Assembly (NCBI GenBank): GCA_002698705.1
Contig: NZZM01000029.1
Span: 1-37,672, forward strand
Length of the DNA: 37,672 nucleotides
Direction of reading: 5' to 3'
Origin: Formosa sp.
GTDB lineage: Bacteria > Bacteroidota > Bacteroidia > Flavobacteriales > Flavobacteriaceae
Part shown: positions 15,656-24,819 of the stretch, piece after piece
Numbering within the stretch: the stretch's first letter is position 1
Layout of the letters: each line of letters starts with the position of its first letter
Made by a program: the position numbers and the translations under genes
Notes under the pieces: model-generated
Told to the model about the DNA's origin: nothing
The model's input: only the letters and a program-made list of their open reading frames with translations
Databases searched by the model: none

Positions 15656-15681
15656 ATTCGAATCATATCAATAATTCGAAT
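15656..15681. repeat. Two ATTCGAAT palindromes that can form a hairpin
   Basis: The 8-base palindrome ATTCGAAT occurs at 15656-15663 and again at 15674-15681 with a 10-base spacer, between the ends of convergent lipA and lpxK. The two copies can pair as an 8-bp stem. No T-run follows directly, so it is at best a weak bidirectional terminator; a dimeric protein site is an alternative. Confidence 0.45.
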
Positions 15682-15687
15682 CGTGAA

Positions 15688-16695
15688 TTAATCTAATTTT
15701 TTAATAAAATTTTTAAGCGCTGTTTCAAATTTTTCATAGTCATCAACTTCAAGGGTAATTGGCAAAAAATACAACTTCTTGTGTACTAAAGATTTTAGCC
15801 GCGAAGAGTCTTTCTCTGTGGTCAGTACCAGAGTTTTTGATGCTATTAATTCCAATTCTTTTTTTGAAAACTCATGATGATCTGGAAATGAAAGATGATC
15901 AAACTTTAGTCCTAAATTATTTAAATAACCAACTAATGGTGTTGAATCAGCAATGCCTGTTAACAACGTAAAACTCTCATTTTTTAATTCTTGAACTGAT
16001 TTCTTTTCATCATTTGAATAAATAAACTTGTCGTAAACAATTGAACTAAAAAATAGCTGTTGATTAAAATTTAGTTTTAAACGCTTTTGGATGACTTGCT
16101 TCTCCGCAATACTCAAATTTTGAGGACATTTAGTAACCACTACAATTTGGGCACGTTGGGCTCCAGAGCGCGGTTCCCTAAGATTACCAGCAGGAAGTAC
16201 TAGATCATCACAATACAAATCATTATAAGAGGTTAACAGAACTGAAAATCCGGCCTTTACGCGCCGGTGTTGAAATGCATCGTCAAGTAAAATAATTTTG
16301 GGTGGTTGATCTATGGCTTGCAAAGAAGCAATCCCATGTTGTCTGTCATTGTCAACTGCCACGGTTATTTCTGGAAATTTAGATTTAATTTGGAAAGATT
16401 CATCACCTAACGAGATGGAATTTGAATTGGAATCGGCAAGTACGAATCCGTGGGATTTTCGCCCATAACCCCGGCTTAATACCGCTAATCTATAGTTATA
16501 CTTTAGCATTCGAATCAAATATTCAACCATAGGAGTTTTACCAGTACCTCCGAGTGATAGATTTCCAACACAAATGACAGGGAAGTCATAAAATTTAGAT
16601 TTAAAAAGACCCGAATCGTAAGCCTTATTTCGAAGCCATACAAATAAGAAATAGACTGGATTGAGTAGAATTAATATTTTTCTTAAAAGCTTCAT
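15688..16695 (-). CDS. lpxK: Tetraacyldisaccharide 4'-kinase
   Basis: Phosphorylates the 4' position of the lipid A disaccharide precursor at the inner membrane. A Walker A motif lies in VGNLSLGGTGKTPMVEYL. The sequence also has SRGYGRKSHGF, VDNDRQHGI and the ILLDDAFQHRRV segment diagnostic of LpxK. An N-terminal membrane-associated helix (LRKILILLNPVYFLFVWLRN) precedes. I start at the ATG at 16695 (MKLLRKIL, 335 residues). The track's start at 16752 would extend 57 bases through the divergent promoter region and into the NIF3 coding sequence. The end is convergent with lipA. Confidence 0.94.
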   Translation of the reverse strand: MKLLRKILILLNPVYFLFVWLRNKAYDSGLFKSKFYDFPVICVGNLSLGGTGKTPMVEYLIRMLKYNYRLAVLSRGYGRKSHGFVLADSNSNSISLGDESFQIKSKFPEITVAVDNDRQHGIASLQAIDQPPKIILLDDAFQHRRVKAGFSVLLTSYNDLYCDDLVLPAGNLREPRSGAQRAQIVVVTKCPQNLSIAEKQVIQKRLKLNFNQQLFFSSIVYDKFIYSNDEKKSVQELKNESFTLLTGIADSTPLVGYLNNLGLKFDHLSFPDHHEFSKKELELIASKTLVLTTEKDSSRLKSLVHKKLYFLPITLEVDDYEKFETALKNFIKKLD

Positions 16696-16700
16696 TACTA

Positions 16701-16708
16701 CGAAAGTA
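16701..16708 (-). promoter_or_regulatory. Possible -7 box (TACTTTCG) for lpxK
   Basis: On the minus strand TACTTTCG differs from TAnnTTTG at one base and ends 5 bases before the lpxK ATG, the same spacing as the valS box. It lies 7 bases from the opposite-facing NIF3 box, so the two promoters would be back to back. Confidence 0.35.
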
Positions 16709-16715
16709 ATTATTT

Positions 16716-16723
16716 TATCTTTG
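16716..16723 (+). promoter_or_regulatory. -7 box (TATCTTTG) for the NIF3 gene
   Basis: An exact TATCTTTG, 17 bases before the ATG at 16741, the same spacing as at lipA. Confidence 0.55.
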
Positions 16724-16740
16724 ATGCTAAACAAAATCTT

Positions 16741-17835
16741 ATGATAGTTCAAGACATTATTAAACAGTTGGAAATATTGGCGCCTTTGGCTTATGCAGAA
16801 GAATTTGATAATATAGGATTATTGGTAGGGGATAAAAATACCAAGGTCAGTGGGGTGTTAGTAACTTTGGATACTTTGCCTGAGGTCGTAGACGAAGCCA
16901 TTGCAAATGGCTGCAATCTAATAGTTAGTTTTCATCCCATCATATTCAAAGGATTAAAATCAATTACAGGGAAAACCTATGTGGAAAGGGTGGTCCAAAA
17001 GGCAATCAAAAATGATATCTGCATTTTTGCCATTCACACTGCTCTTGACAATGCCTTCAATGGAGTAAATGCCACTATTTGTGGTGCCCTGGAGTTAAAA
17101 GATAAATCTATTTTAATACCCAAAAAAGGGACTCTGAAAAATTTAATTACTTCTGTGCCAATCGCTCAAGCTGATGCATTAAGATCAGCACTTTTTGATG
17201 TTGGGGGAGGTGCAGCTGGAAATTACAATAACTGTAGTTTTAATTCCGAAGGATTTGGAACTTTTAAAGGTAATGAGAAATCCAATCCAGTCCTTGAATC
17301 TCAAAATGGAATGAAAGGGGTTGAAGAAATAAAAATTGAAATTGTTTTCAAAAAGCATCTGGAAACTGTTATTTTAAAAACCCTCAAAGAAAACCATCCT
17401 TACGAAGAAGTCGCTTATACAATTACAACATTAGAAAACAAAAACCAGCACATAGGGATGGGGATGTTAGGAACATTAGAATTAGCAAAAACCGAAAAAG
17501 CCTTTTTAAAATTCGTAAAAAAAAGAATGAATTGTGGAGTCATTAAACATTCTAAATTACTGTCGAAAAAGATCAAAAAGGTGGCTGTTCTGGGGGGCTC
17601 AGGAAGTTTTGCTATCGAAGCAGCCAAGGCTGCTGGAGCTGATGCTTTTGTAAGTGCAGATCTAAAATATCATGATTTCTTCAGTGCGGAAAATCAAATT
17701 TTACTTCTTGATATTGGCCATTATGAAAGTGAACAATACACAAAAAACCTTTTGGTGTCATATCTTATAAAAAAATTTCCTAATTTTGCTATCCTTTTGT
17801 CAAAAATAGATACAAACCCGATAAAATATAAATAA
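16741..17835 (+). CDS. NIF3-like dinuclear metal-centre protein (GTP cyclohydrolase 1 type 2 homologue)
   Basis: A 364-residue cytoplasmic protein that should form the toroidal NIF3 hexamer with a two-metal site. Metal-binding motifs include LIVSFHPIIFKG (about 60-71), FAIHTALDNAFNGVN (about 98-112) and the C-terminal DIGHYESEQY. The first motif reads FHP where many family members have HHP. A central insertion of about 100 residues (roughly 130-230) with KENHPYEEVAYTI is the PII-like domain found in longer members. The function is not settled in the family. The coiled-coil gene follows 2 bases after the stop, the usual pairing. Confidence 0.92.
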   Translation: MIVQDIIKQLEILAPLAYAEEFDNIGLLVGDKNTKVSGVLVTLDTLPEVVDEAIANGCNLIVSFHPIIFKGLKSITGKTYVERVVQKAIKNDICIFAIHTALDNAFNGVNATICGALELKDKSILIPKKGTLKNLITSVPIAQADALRSALFDVGGGAAGNYNNCSFNSEGFGTFKGNEKSNPVLESQNGMKGVEEIKIEIVFKKHLETVILKTLKENHPYEEVAYTITTLENKNQHIGMGMLGTLELAKTEKAFLKFVKKRMNCGVIKHSKLLSKKIKKVAVLGGSGSFAIEAAKAAGADAFVSADLKYHDFFSAENQILLLDIGHYESEQYTKNLLVSYLIKKFPNFAILLSKIDTNPIKYK

Positions 17836-17837
17836 AC

Positions 17838-18617
17838 ATGGCCAAAAATAAAGAGCTTAATGTAGAAGAGCGATTGAGAGCATTGTATGATTTACAACTC
17901 ATAGACTCAAGAGTAGATGAAATTCGCAATGTTCGTGGAGAACTTCCTCTAGAAGTGCGGGATTTAGAAGATGAAGTTGAAGGTTTTAAATTAAGATTAA
18001 AAAAACTCGAAGACAATTTATCTGAAATTGATGAACAAATTAAATCAAAAAAAAATTTAATTGAAGAAGCTAAATCATTGATAAAAAAATATAATGAACA
18101 ACAAAAAAATGTTCGCAATAACAGAGAATTCAATTCTTTAGCCAAAGAAGTTGAATTTCAAGACTTAGAAATTCAGTTAGCTGAAAAAAATATTAAGGAG
18201 TATAGAGCTCAAATCGAACAAAAAAAGGAAGTCATTGAAGATTCAAAAAGAAGCTTGAAAGAGCGTGAGGACCATCTTGAGCATAAAAAGAGTGAATTAG
18301 ATGAAATTTTAGCAGAAACGGAAAAGGAAGAAAAATTATTACTTGAAAAATCTGAAAAATATAAAACTAAGATTGAAGACCGTTTAGCAAAAGCTTATAC
18401 AAAAATACGTGCAAGTGTGAAAAATGGATTAGCGGTAGTAGCCATTGAAAGAGGTGCTTCTGGAGGTTCATACTTTACAATTCCACCTCAAATACAAGTC
18501 GAAATTGCATCCCGAAAAAAAATTATTACTGACGAACACAGTGGTCGTATTTTAGTTGATGCTGAACTTGCAGAAGAACAAAAAAAGAAAATGGAAAAGT
18601 TATTTTCTAAAACTTAG
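17838..18617 (+). CDS. CT398/HP0958-like coiled-coil 'zinc ribbon' protein lacking its cysteines
   Basis: A 259-residue protein that is mostly a long charged antiparallel coiled coil (about 10-200). Its C-terminal segment corresponds to the C4-type zinc ribbon of the CT398/HP0958 family. The scaffold is recognisable (RGASGGSYFTIPPQIQVEIA, then IITDEHSGRILVD), but the four zinc cysteines are replaced by Ser, Ser, Asp and Ser. It should therefore not bind zinc in the usual way. Family members are linked to flagellar/sigma-54 functions in Helicobacter and to secretion in Chlamydia; the flavobacterial role is unknown. It is paired with the NIF3 gene. Confidence 0.88.
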   Translation: MAKNKELNVEERLRALYDLQLIDSRVDEIRNVRGELPLEVRDLEDEVEGFKLRLKKLEDNLSEIDEQIKSKKNLIEEAKSLIKKYNEQQKNVRNNREFNSLAKEVEFQDLEIQLAEKNIKEYRAQIEQKKEVIEDSKRSLKEREDHLEHKKSELDEILAETEKEEKLLLEKSEKYKTKIEDRLAKAYTKIRASVKNGLAVVAIERGASGGSYFTIPPQIQVEIASRKKIITDEHSGRILVDAELAEEQKKKMEKLFSKT

Positions 18618-18670
18618 TGTTTAACTACAAATGTAATCTAACCATTTAACTCTTTCTGAAATTATTTAAT

Positions 18671-19369
18671 GTGAGAATTACAGTTAAACAAGTATGTATA
18701 AATAATTTAAATAAAGTTTTAAGACAACTATTTATTGTCATTCCTTTTTTTTCCTTCAACTTAATTTGTTGCCAAAGCGTTAAAAATAATTCAAACCAAA
18801 AATCAACCACAAGTTCAGAAGACTTACAGAAATCTAACGTAATGAATCTGGAGAAAGCATACTTTGCAAGTGGTTGCTTCTGGTGTGTAGAGGCCATTTA
18901 TGAGAGTGTTAATGGGGTCCATGAATCAGTTAGCGGATATTCTGGTGGATATACGAAAAACCCCACTTACGAGTCAAGCAATACTGGAAGAACGGGGCAT
19001 GCTGAAACCGTAGAAGTTTATTATGACTCTGAGATTGTAAGTTTTTCTACATTATTAGATGTTTATTTTGGATCTCAAAATATAAATCAAGTTAATGGTC
19101 AAGGACCTGACAAAGGATCTCAATACCGCTCAATTGTTTTTTACCAAAATGACAAACAAAAGGAACTAATATTAAATAAAATTTCTGAACTTGAAAAAAA
19201 ACAAGATATAAAAGTAGCTGCAGAAGTTTATCCATTTGAAAAATTTTGGAAAGCAGAAGGATACCATCAAAATTACGAACGTCTGAATCCCAACAATCCC
19301 TATGTACGTAATGTTTCAATACCTAGGTTAAAACTCTTCAAGTCAAAATTCCCAAAGCTTCTAAAGTAG
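18671..19369 (+). CDS. msrA: Peptide methionine (S)-S-oxide reductase, exported/lipoprotein form
   Basis: Reduces methionine-S-sulfoxide in proteins. The catalytic motif GCFWCVEA (about 68-75) is intact, with YSGG, GHAETVEVYYD and the DKGSQYRSIVF segment after it. The N-terminus is a signal: basic residues, then LFIVIPFFSFNLICCQS, whose LIC-C looks like a lipobox, followed by a Ser/Asn-rich linker of about 25 residues. The enzyme is thus probably a periplasmic or outer-membrane lipoprotein. The only in-frame start that keeps the signal is GTG at 18671. MsrB is not fused or adjacent. Confidence 0.92.
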   Translation: MRITVKQVCINNLNKVLRQLFIVIPFFSFNLICCQSVKNNSNQKSTTSSEDLQKSNVMNLEKAYFASGCFWCVEAIYESVNGVHESVSGYSGGYTKNPTYESSNTGRTGHAETVEVYYDSEIVSFSTLLDVYFGSQNINQVNGQGPDKGSQYRSIVFYQNDKQKELILNKISELEKKQDIKVAAEVYPFEKFWKAEGYHQNYERLNPNNPYVRNVSIPRLKLFKSKFPKLLK

Positions 19370-19419
19370 AAGCGTTAAAATGCTTGCTAGTATGAGTTTT
19401 ATAATCGTTGAAAAATAGC

Positions 19420-19427
19420 TACATTTG
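19420..19427 (+). promoter_or_regulatory. -7 box (TACATTTG) for the kynurenine cluster
   Basis: A full match to TAnnTTTG, 20 bases before the kynU TTG start. No other convincing box was seen inside the tightly spaced cluster, so this may drive all eight genes. The 59-base gap before the 3HAO gene is the only place for a second promoter. Confidence 0.5.
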
Positions 19428-19447
19428 AGTAACTCAAAACACAAAAA

Positions 19448-20716
19448 TTGTTTGGATTTGAACCACATCTTGAATTTGCACGCAATTTAGATCAAAAGGA
19501 TGTTTTAGGGCACTACCGCAACGCCTTTCATATCCCCACTGACATTTCAGGAAATGAATGGTTATATTTCACAGGAAATTCCTTGGGGCTTCAGCCCAAA
19601 ACTACCAAAGCTGCCATTAATCAAGAATTAAACGATTGGGCAAATTTAGGCGTAGAAGGTCATTTAGAAGCCAAAAACCCATGGATGCCTTACCACGAGT
19701 TCTTGACAGAAAGTATGGCAAAAATTGTAGGAGCTAAGCCCATTGAAATTGTGGTAATGAACACCCTAACAGTCAACCTGCATTTCTTAATGGCTTCCTT
19801 TTATAGCCCCACAGAAAAGCGCTATAAAATTCTTATCGAAAGTGATGCCTTTCCGTCTGATCGCTATGCGGTTCAAAGCCAATTGGAATTCCATGGTTAT
19901 AACCCAGAAACTTGCCTTTCAGAATGGACTCCAAGGACAGGAGAAACCTTACTACATATGAAGGATTTAGAAACGATACTAGATGAACAAGGTGAAGAAA
20001 TTGCACTAATTCTCATTGGTGGAGTCAATTATTACACTGGTCAAAGTTTTGATTTAAAACAAATTGCAGAAATGGGTCATGCTAAAGGATGTAAAGTTGG
20101 TATTGACTTAGCCCACGGAGCTGGAAATATTCAACCTGACTTGCATAAATCTGGTGTAGATTTTGCCGCCTGGTGTACCTATAAGTACTTAAATGCTGGA
20201 CCTGGAAGTTTGGGAGCTGTTTTTGTACACGAACGTTATGCCCATGATAGAAATTTAAAACGTTTTACAGGCTGGTGGAGTCAAAATAAAAATACCCGCT
20301 TCGATATGCGCAAGCCCTTAGATCTCATGCCAGGTGCTGAGGGCTGGCAACTCAGCAATCCTCCTATTTTATCCATGGCGGCCATTAAGGCCTCTTTAGA
20401 TTTATTTAACGAAGTGGGCATGGATGCTTTGAGGCAAAAATCAATCCAACTTACCTCCTATTTGGAGTATCATATTAATAATCTTAACAATCCAAACGTT
20501 GAAATAATTAGCCCCAAAGACCCCATGCAAAGAGGCTGTCAATTGTCTATTCGCATCAAAAATACTGACAAAATATTACATGAAAAATTAACTAAAAATA
20601 ATGTTATATCTGATTGGAGAGAGCCAGGCGTTATACGTTTTGCACCAGTGCCTTTTTACAATTCATTTGAAGATGTATTTCGCATGATAACTATTTTAAA
20701 AACGCTTTTAAAATGA
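19448..20716 (+). CDS. kynU: Kynureninase
   Basis: PLP enzyme that cleaves kynurenine or 3-hydroxykynurenine to (3-hydroxy)anthranilate and alanine. At 422 residues it has the usual length. The PLP lysine lies in AAWCTYKYLNAGPGSLG and the upstream Asp in VGIDLAHGAGN. FTGNSLGLQPK near the N-terminus and TGWWSQNKNTRFDM are kynureninase hallmarks. The start is TTG at 19448 (MFGFEPHLEF); there is no earlier ATG and later ones would lose conserved sequence. It overlaps kmo by 4 bases (ATGA). With kmo beside it, 3-hydroxykynurenine is the likely substrate. Confidence 0.96.
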   Translation: MFGFEPHLEFARNLDQKDVLGHYRNAFHIPTDISGNEWLYFTGNSLGLQPKTTKAAINQELNDWANLGVEGHLEAKNPWMPYHEFLTESMAKIVGAKPIEIVVMNTLTVNLHFLMASFYSPTEKRYKILIESDAFPSDRYAVQSQLEFHGYNPETCLSEWTPRTGETLLHMKDLETILDEQGEEIALILIGGVNYYTGQSFDLKQIAEMGHAKGCKVGIDLAHGAGNIQPDLHKSGVDFAAWCTYKYLNAGPGSLGAVFVHERYAHDRNLKRFTGWWSQNKNTRFDMRKPLDLMPGAEGWQLSNPPILSMAAIKASLDLFNEVGMDALRQKSIQLTSYLEYHINNLNNPNVEIISPKDPMQRGCQLSIRIKNTDKILHEKLTKNNVISDWREPGVIRFAPVPFYNSFEDVFRMITILKTLLK

Positions 20717-22089
20717 AAGATGAAGAAAATATACTCATAATAGGGGCAGGTCTTTGCGGGTCTCTACTAGCTTTACGCCTCGGACAGAGGGGATATAATG
20801 TAAAGGTGATGGAAAGGCGATTAGACTTGCGAAAAGAGGATATCAGTGCTGGACGTTCCATTAATTTAGCCCTTTCTAACCGAGGCATAAAAGCTCTAAA
20901 AATGGTAGGCCTGGAAAATAAAGTTAAAAGCCTATGTATACCCATGTACGGACGCATGCTTCATGATAAAAGTGGAAATACAAAATTGTCAAAGTATAGC
21001 GGTCGTAAAAGTGAATATATCAATTCTATATCAAGAGAATTGCTAACGGCGCTACTAATTGATGAAGCAGAAGCTCTTAATAATGTAAGCTTTGAATTTC
21101 ATCAAAAATGTGATGCTGTAGACTTCGAAAACAACATTGCGCGCTTTACAAATACCAAAAATGGAACGGTCTTGGATTATGAGGCAGACCGAATATTTGG
21201 AACTGATGGTGCCGGATCAACACTCAGGAAAAGTTATTTATCCAAACGTAAGTTTTTGTTCAGTTTTTCACAAAACTTCCTCACACATGGCTATAAAGAA
21301 TTAACCATTCCAGCTACAAAAGAGGGCGAATTTCAAACCGAGAAAAACGCTTTACACATTTGGCCTAGAGGCGACTATATGATCATTGCGCTTCCCAACT
21401 TGGATGGAAGTTTTACAGTGACACTTTTCTTAGCCTACGAAGGTGGTAAATATAATTTCAACAATTTAAATTCCGCAGAAAAAGTACAAAACTTCTTTTC
21501 AAAAGAATTCCCAGATACAATTGAACTGATGCCAGATTTAACCACCGAATTTTTCAAAAATCCAACGTCGCCGCTTGGCACCATTAAATGTTTCCCCTGG
21601 CAATATCAAGGTAAAAATTTAATTTTAGGTGATGCTGCACATGCCATTGTGCCCTTTTATGGGCAAGGCATGAATGCCTCCTTTGAGGATGTATTTGAGT
21701 TTGATGCTACTTTGGAGGCTCACAACGGAGATTGGGAAGCAACTTTTAAAGCATTTCAAATAAAGCGAAAAAAAGATACAGATGGGATTGCAGATTTAGC
21801 TATCGATAATTTTCATGAAATGAAAGACCACGTTGCAAGTACCTCCTTTCAGCAAAAAAGAACTTTAGAAATGTCGCTTGAAACTGCCTTACCAAATACC
21901 TATTTTTCAAAATATTCAATGGTGACCTTTAGAGAAGATATGGGCTACAACCAAGCCATGTTACTTGGGCGGGCACAAGACAAAGCAATTTTAAATATGA
22001 TTGAAAAAAAACAACTAAATTTGGAACTACCTGCTATAGAGCTCCATGAAAAAATTAAAGCAGAAACCAATTCCATATTAAAGAGTTAA
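20713..22089 (+). CDS. kmo: Kynurenine 3-monooxygenase
   Basis: FAD- and NADPH-dependent hydroxylase converting kynurenine to 3-hydroxykynurenine. The N-terminal Rossmann motif reads [19 protein letters not shown] (about 9-27). Then come the KMO-specific [13 protein letters not shown] (about 46-58) and PMYGRMLHD, and the second FAD motif [21 protein letters not shown]. The 458 residues include the C-terminal helical region, but I see no strong C-terminal TM segment such as the mitochondrial enzyme has. It overlaps kynU by 4 bases; 35 bases separate it from the RidA gene. Confidence 0.96.
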   Translation: MKDEENILIIGAGLCGSLLALRLGQRGYNVKVMERRLDLRKEDISAGRSINLALSNRGIKALKMVGLENKVKSLCIPMYGRMLHDKSGNTKLSKYSGRKSEYINSISRELLTALLIDEAEALNNVSFEFHQKCDAVDFENNIARFTNTKNGTVLDYEADRIFGTDGAGSTLRKSYLSKRKFLFSFSQNFLTHGYKELTIPATKEGEFQTEKNALHIWPRGDYMIIALPNLDGSFTVTLFLAYEGGKYNFNNLNSAEKVQNFFSKEFPDTIELMPDLTTEFFKNPTSPLGTIKCFPWQYQGKNLILGDAAHAIVPFYGQGMNASFEDVFEFDATLEAHNGDWEATFKAFQIKRKKDTDGIADLAIDNFHEMKDHVASTSFQQKRTLEMSLETALPNTYFSKYSMVTFREDMGYNQAMLLGRAQDKAILNMIEKKQLNLELPAIELHEKIKAETNSILKS

Positions 22090-22124
22090 GGAGTCAAAAC
22101 ACGTTTAAATTAAATATAATAAAT

Positions 22125-22529
22125 ATGAGTAAAAAAGTAACCCCTAGAGGCGCTTACCCACACACAAAACGTGTGGGAGATTTTATATTTGTTTCTGGAA
22201 CAAGCTCCAGACGAGCTAACAATACTATTGCTGGAGCAGAAGCTGTAGACAATATGGGAACGAAAAAAATTGACGTTGCTATACAAACAAGAGAAGTATT
22301 AAAAAATATTGCTGAAAATTTAGAAAACGAAGGGGCCGATCTAGAGGATATTGTCGATGTAACCTCATTTTTGGTTAATATGAATGATTTTGCAGCTTAT
22401 AATACAGCCTACGCAGAATTCTTTAATTCGGAAAACGGCCCGACAAGAACAACTGTGGCAGTTCACCAATTACCTAATCCTGACCTAGCTATTGAAATTA
22501 AAGTGATTGCATATAAAAAATTAGGATGA
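22125..22529 (+). CDS. RidA-family protein, probable 2-aminomuconate deaminase
   Basis: A 134-residue YjgF/YER057c/UK114 family protein. The family core is present: [42 protein letters not shown] and the Arg-bearing [13 protein letters not shown]...[11 protein letters not shown]. RidA proteins hydrolyse enamines/imines. In this cluster the natural assignment is deamination of 2-aminomuconate to 4-oxalocrotonate, the job of the RidA-type AmnD/NbaF enzymes. The family is seen in the sequence; the substrate is inferred from neighbours. The last 4 bases overlap the ALDH gene. Confidence 0.88.
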   Translation: MSKKVTPRGAYPHTKRVGDFIFVSGTSSRRANNTIAGAEAVDNMGTKKIDVAIQTREVLKNIAENLENEGADLEDIVDVTSFLVNMNDFAAYNTAYAEFFNSENGPTRTTVAVHQLPNPDLAIEIKVIAYKKLG

Positions 22530-23971
22530 TTACCATAAAAAATTTCATCAATGGGAGCTACTGTGAGTCTTTAACAAAAGATTGGCTTGAAGTAATAAAT
22601 CCTAGTAACGGTGAAATTTATGGAAAACTGCCTAATTCTGATACCCAAGACGTACAAAAAGCTTACGAGGCTGCCAAAAAAGCATTCTACAACTGGTCTA
22701 AAGTTTCTGTAAGTCAACGCAGTTATATTTTAGCTAAAATCGGCGAGTTAATAGAAGATAATTTAGAATCATTAGCGGCTGCAGAGAGTATGGATAATGG
22801 TAAACCTATACGTTTAGCAAGCGAAGTTGACATTCCTAGAGCGGCTCATAATTTTAAATTTTTTAGCCAGGCCATTACACAATTCCACAGCGAGAGTCAT
22901 GACCAAATTTCACAACAAAACGTCAATTATACGTTAAGACAACCTCTTGGGGTTGTCGGCTGCATATCACCCTGGAATTTACCATTGTATTTATTTACTT
23001 GGAAAATAGCCCCAGCACTAGCCGCTGGAAATTGTGTTATTGCTAAACCCAGTGAAGTAACTCCCTATACCGCCTTTCTATTGGGGGAAATTTGCAACAA
23101 AGCAGGACTACCAAAAGGGGTTCTAAACATAGTTCATGGATTAGGAACAAGCACAGGCCAAGCCATAGTAGAACATCCATATATCAAAGCTATTTCTTTC
23201 ACAGGAGGCAGCAAAACAGGAGCTCATATTGCTAAAACTGCCGCGCCAATGTTTAAAAAATTATCATTGGAATTAGGTGGGAAAAATCCAAATATTATTT
23301 TCGCTGATTGCGATTATGATAAAATGCTAACCACATCCATAAAGTCCTCTTTTTCAAACCAAGGACAAATCTGCTTATGTGGTAGCCGAATTTTTGTAGA
23401 ATCTTCTATTTATGAGAAATTCAAAATAGATTTTATAAAAAAAGTATCCCAATTAAAAATTGGGCTACCATCCGATAAAGATACAGAAATAGGCGCCATT
23501 GTATCCAAAGCTCACCTAGATAAGATATTGGGATATATTATGTCTACAAATAAATCTGAGGCTACAGTTTTGTATGGCGGTAAAAAAGTCTCGGTTAAAA
23601 ATGCTCAAAATGGTTATTATCTTGAGCCCACTGTTATTGAAGTTGCGTCTAATAAGTCCTTGCTAAATCAAGAAGAAATTTTTGGGCCTGTAGTCACTAT
23701 AATGCCATTTAATAATGCTAGCGAAGTTTTAGAAATGGCAAATGACGTAAAGTATGGCCTTTCGGCCACATTGTGGACTAACAATTTAAAGAGAAGCATG
23801 TATTTTTCACAGCATTTAGAAGTTGGTATTATATGGATAAATACCTGGATGCAACGAGATTTACGCACACCTTTTGGAGGGCAAAAATCTTCTGGATTAG
23901 GTCGAGAAGGTGGTTTTGAGGTTCTACGCTTTTTTACCGAAACAAAAAACGTATGTATTAATTATGAATAA
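22526..23971 (+). CDS. 2-aminomuconate (2-hydroxymuconate) semialdehyde dehydrogenase
   Basis: An NAD-dependent aldehyde dehydrogenase of 481 residues. The catalytic Cys is in [15 protein letters not shown], the general-base Glu in [11 protein letters not shown], and the oxyanion Asn in [10 protein letters not shown]. The cofactor loop reads [13 protein letters not shown]. The pattern around the Cys is like ALDH8A1 and bacterial 2-hydroxymuconic semialdehyde dehydrogenases. The expected reaction is oxidation of 2-aminomuconate 6-semialdehyde to 2-aminomuconate, supported by its place between RidA and ACMSD. It overlaps the RidA gene by 4 bases. Confidence 0.92.
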   Translation: MITIKNFINGSYCESLTKDWLEVINPSNGEIYGKLPNSDTQDVQKAYEAAKKAFYNWSKVSVSQRSYILAKIGELIEDNLESLAAAESMDNGKPIRLASEVDIPRAAHNFKFFSQAITQFHSESHDQISQQNVNYTLRQPLGVVGCISPWNLPLYLFTWKIAPALAAGNCVIAKPSEVTPYTAFLLGEICNKAGLPKGVLNIVHGLGTSTGQAIVEHPYIKAISFTGGSKTGAHIAKTAAPMFKKLSLELGGKNPNIIFADCDYDKMLTTSIKSSFSNQGQICLCGSRIFVESSIYEKFKIDFIKKVSQLKIGLPSDKDTEIGAIVSKAHLDKILGYIMSTNKSEATVLYGGKKVSVKNAQNGYYLEPTVIEVASNKSLLNQEEIFGPVVTIMPFNNASEVLEMANDVKYGLSATLWTNNLKRSMYFSQHLEVGIIWINTWMQRDLRTPFGGQKSSGLGREGGFEVLRFFTETKNVCINYE

Positions 23972-23977
23972 AATAAT

Positions 23978-24760
23978 ATGGAATTAAATTTAAAAAATAA
24001 AGTTGCGCTTGTCTGTGGGAGTACCCAAGGAATTGGCCGTGCAGCTGCCATGGCCCTAGCTAGTGAAGGGGTAAAAGTAACACTTTTAGCAAGAAACGAA
24101 GCAAAGCTTAAACTGGTTTTATCAGAGCTACCAAAGACTGCAGTTCATGATTATATTGTAGCAGATTTTTCCAAAATAGAAGAACTCCAATTAAATGTTT
24201 CTGATTATATAAATAAAAACCCAGGTTTTCATATTTTAATTAATAACACTGGAGGACCAAGAAGTGGTTCAATTATCAATGCCACTTTGGAACAATTTGA
24301 ATCAGCATTCACCATGCATTTAAAGTGTAATCATGTTTTGACACAATTACTTGTTCCCTATATGAAATCTGAAGGATATGGTCGTATTATTAATGTTATT
24401 TCAACTTCTGTTAAAGAACCTATTGAAGGTTTAGGCGTAAGTAATACAATCCGTAATGCGGTTGGTAACTGGAGTAAAACCCTATCTTTTGAATTAGGTG
24501 CTTTTGGTATAACCGTAAACAATATATTACCGGGGTTTACTGAAACAGCACGCCTAAACGAAATAATAGAAGAAAAAGCGAAAAAAGCTAACAGATCTTT
24601 TAAAGAAATGGAGAAATTGATGAAAAATTATACGCCAGCCAAACGCTTTGCAAAACCTAAAGAAACTGCAAACACTGTTGTGTTCTTAGCAAGTGAGGCG
24701 GCAAGTTATATTAATGGAGTCAATATTCCTGTAGACGGAGGTCGAACAAAATCTTTATAA
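23978..24760 (+). CDS. Atypical SDR-family protein lacking the catalytic Tyr/Lys
   Basis: A 260-residue Rossmann protein of the short-chain dehydrogenase/reductase family. The nucleotide motif is CGSTQGIG (13-20), with Cys instead of the usual Thr, and the NNAG motif reads NNTGGP (89-94). Where classical SDRs have YxxxK the sequence is GVSNTIRNAVGNWSKTLS. The position aligned to Tyr is Ser or Val (about 154-155) and the Lys is Arg (159). This resembles the beta-ketoacyl-reductase-like SDR subgroup known to lack the tetrad. It lies 6 bases after the ALDH gene, within the kynurenine cluster; no known step needs it. Confidence 0.88.
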   Translation: MELNLKNKVALVCGSTQGIGRAAAMALASEGVKVTLLARNEAKLKLVLSELPKTAVHDYIVADFSKIEELQLNVSDYINKNPGFHILINNTGGPRSGSIINATLEQFESAFTMHLKCNHVLTQLLVPYMKSEGYGRIINVISTSVKEPIEGLGVSNTIRNAVGNWSKTLSFELGAFGITVNNILPGFTETARLNEIIEEKAKKANRSFKEMEKLMKNYTPAKRFAKPKETANTVVFLASEAASYINGVNIPVDGGRTKSL

Positions 24761-24819
24761 TTTTATATATTATAAATTCTTAACTTGTAGAAGAATAATT
24801 AAATAGTTTATAAAAAGAT

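Noticed and set aside
16696-16752. Upstream extension of lpxK to 16752
   Set aside because: It would overlap the divergent NIF3 promoter and coding start; MKLLRKIL at 16695 gives the normal LpxK N-terminus.
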